Shown: one piece after another, positions 62,591-64,000 of the stretch
Layout: each line of letters opens with the position of its first letter
How positions within the stretch are numbered: the stretch's first letter is position 1
Assembly: GCA_013397865.1 (NCBI GenBank)
Contig: VZTI01001772.1
Coordinates: 420,983 to 484,982 of the forward strand
DNA: 64,000 nt
DNA from: Struthidea cinerea
Lineage: Eukaryota > Chordata > Aves > Passeriformes > Corcoracidae
Direction: 5' to 3'
Program-made: the position numbers and the translations under genes
The notes under the pieces: generated by a model
What the model was told of the DNA's origin: nothing
Database searches by the model: none
What the model saw: the letters and a program-made list of their open reading frames with translations, nothing else

Positions 62591-64000
62591 TCTGATTTTT
62601 GTCATGTTCTACTGGTCTTCATGATTTTATCATCCAGAATTAAAACAACTTGTGCAAGTAACTGCCTCCATATTTTCTGTAAAATTACTTCCTGTATGGA
62701 AAATAAACAATATGGAAACTGGTGAACAGCTTAGAAAATAGAGACGACAATTTGAGTGGAGTCTGCATTACTAATAACAAGAAACTAAACAAATCTTTAT
62801 TCTATACAAGTGACATAATCCTGAAAGAGCAGAATCTGAGATCAGAGAAAAGCTGATGCATTTTTTTTGACAGATCTTAGTGAACATGTGAAGAATTCAC
62901 GTATCACTACTAATAAATTAATATATCCAACCTTTTAAATGACAGAGTTAAATTAACGTTGCATGGTGCTTCATTTAAAGAAGAACAGATGGGTTCAGTA
63001 ACTACTTATACATACTTGAAATAACTAAAATGTTATTTTAGAAGTATAACTTAACTTTGCAGAAAGAGAAACTTTCACTTCTTTTCTTATTTGACAATTT
63101 ATAGCCTCTGAGGAATGCATGGTTGATTTATTGCTTCCACTGTCCATCCAAGATTTAAATTAGAGTGATCCTCTGTGGTATCTATAGAGGGAGCTAAATG
63201 CAAGGCTTCTTCTAGTGTGCCATGGCTCAGACCTTCACTCTAGCAATTGCAGTATCCCAGATTGTGTTTATTATCCATCCATTTCATCAATAAAGCAGCC
63301 AAGGAGATCAATTCCATATATTGAAATATTCTCTCAATATTGGGCTTAGGCTGGGTCTTCCCAGCTTCTTCTCTTAAAGTATCTGTTTACCTTCTTCTTC
63401 TTCTGGGTTCCAAGTTCTAAACACAGGTAGGTTTTTTTTCCCTAAGCCACATTTGATAAAAATAGTGAAACTTCTTCCTCCTCTCTTCAAGTGACAGACT
63501 CTTAGTTATGCCTGTTTCTTTTGACAGTGTCAGGAGGAGAGTAGTAATCCTGGGAACTGAAGTTAGGCACCAAATAGTTCTTTGAACAACATGTAGCAGT
63601 GGCACCAGTAAATGTATCTCTGACCCATAAAGTAGTTTTTTTTTTTTAATGTTGCCTTTTTTTTTTTTTTAGAATATACAGAGTAAATTAATATTGGAGA
63701 TCATTTACACTGAGAGTTGTAGGGGAAAATAGAGAGCTGTACAGACAAAGGTGTCAAAAATCTGTCGGGATGTTCCTCTGGACAAACTCATTTGCTGGAG
63801 AACATAATTTGGATTCAGCTTGTAATTCATTTTCTGCTTCTCTCCTCTGTGGTATGATCCCAGAATTCAGAAAAATATGTATAAGCAGGGACCATGCAGT
63901 GCTTTGTACAGGTGAGACAGATCAATGTGTCCTTAGCTTAGAAAATTATAGCTATTTCTTGTTTATCTGTCACAAAATTAGAGACCAAGTCTGTGCAGCA
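62591..64000. other. Non-coding AT-rich sequence, nothing recognised
   Basis: Contains T homopolymers near 63637-63672 and a short CTT tract near 63391. No element or exon was recognised up to the window end. Confidence 0.5.

Noticed and set aside
62187..62725. Several overlapping frames of 70-143 codons on both strands
   Set aside because: They fall in the CpG-rich U5 of the solo LTR. Poly-His, poly-Val and poly-Trp runs come from the GGC/GGT tract read in different frames.
1..64000. CRISPR arrays, tRNA or rRNA genes, bacterial operons or mobile systems
   Set aside because: No regularly spaced repeats and no tRNA-like A and B box pairs or rRNA cores were seen. Avian CR1 and LTR repeats identify the DNA as bird, so prokaryotic systems are not expected.

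Overview
This 64 kb window looks like gene-poor vertebrate DNA, almost certainly from a bird. It is AT-rich, open reading frames are short and stop-ridden, and the recognisable repeats are avian: 3' ends of CR1 LINEs, with their typical C-terminal ORF2 peptide remnants and ATTCTATGATTCTATG-like tails, plus several endogenous retrovirus LTRs. A passerine is plausible because solo LTRs with intact target-site duplications (TSDs) are frequent, but the window alone does not prove it. I found no protein-coding exon, tRNA, rRNA or CRISPR array that I could defend. The window could be intergenic or lie inside a large intron.

Layout: 1-5.5 kb holds two CR1 3' fragments (about 920-1621 and 4010-4112). 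A decayed avian dispersed repeat lies at about 5.5-5.9 kb. From 5.9 to 17.1 kb there is only unique AT-rich sequence and a simple (AAAC)n repeat. From 17.7 to 19.1 kb there is a compositionally distinct block, a probable minus-strand LTR. 19.1-24.5 kb is quiet apart from a G-quadruplex-capable (GGGGAA)n tract and two stretches that resemble conserved non-coding elements. LTRs lie at 24.6-25.1 kb (+) and 27.2-27.7 kb (+). At 30.4-31.55 kb a CR1 copy is split by a 750 bp LTR. Further LTRs lie at 33.7-34.2 kb (-), 36.3-36.7 kb (-, weak) and 47.6-48.3 kb (+). At 50.07-50.73 kb a second CR1 copy is split by a 545 bp LTR. A last LTR is at 61.9-62.6 kb (+). The 11 kb from 50.7 to 61.9 kb has no recognisable element.

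The strongest content is the set of solo LTRs. Four (30548-31297, 47649-48274, 50099-50643, 61895-62584) are bounded by exact 6 bp direct repeats (ACTAGG, ATATCT, ACTTAT, ATGGAC). A fifth (27229-27736) has an exact but less specific CACCAC pair. They are CpG-rich, carry CCAAT boxes and a polyadenylation signal, and have no gag, pol or env between LTRs, so each is what remains after LTR-LTR recombination. Two of them sit inside CR1 copies in the same orientation as the CR1, which gives a relative age order (CR1 first, LTR later).

No system of interacting genes is visible and I do not claim a new one. The items most worth a second look are the nested insertions, the LTRs as CpG-rich promoter islands in an AT-rich desert, the unresolved 17.7-19.1 kb element, a 52 bp tandem duplication inside one LTR, and the possible conserved non-coding elements.
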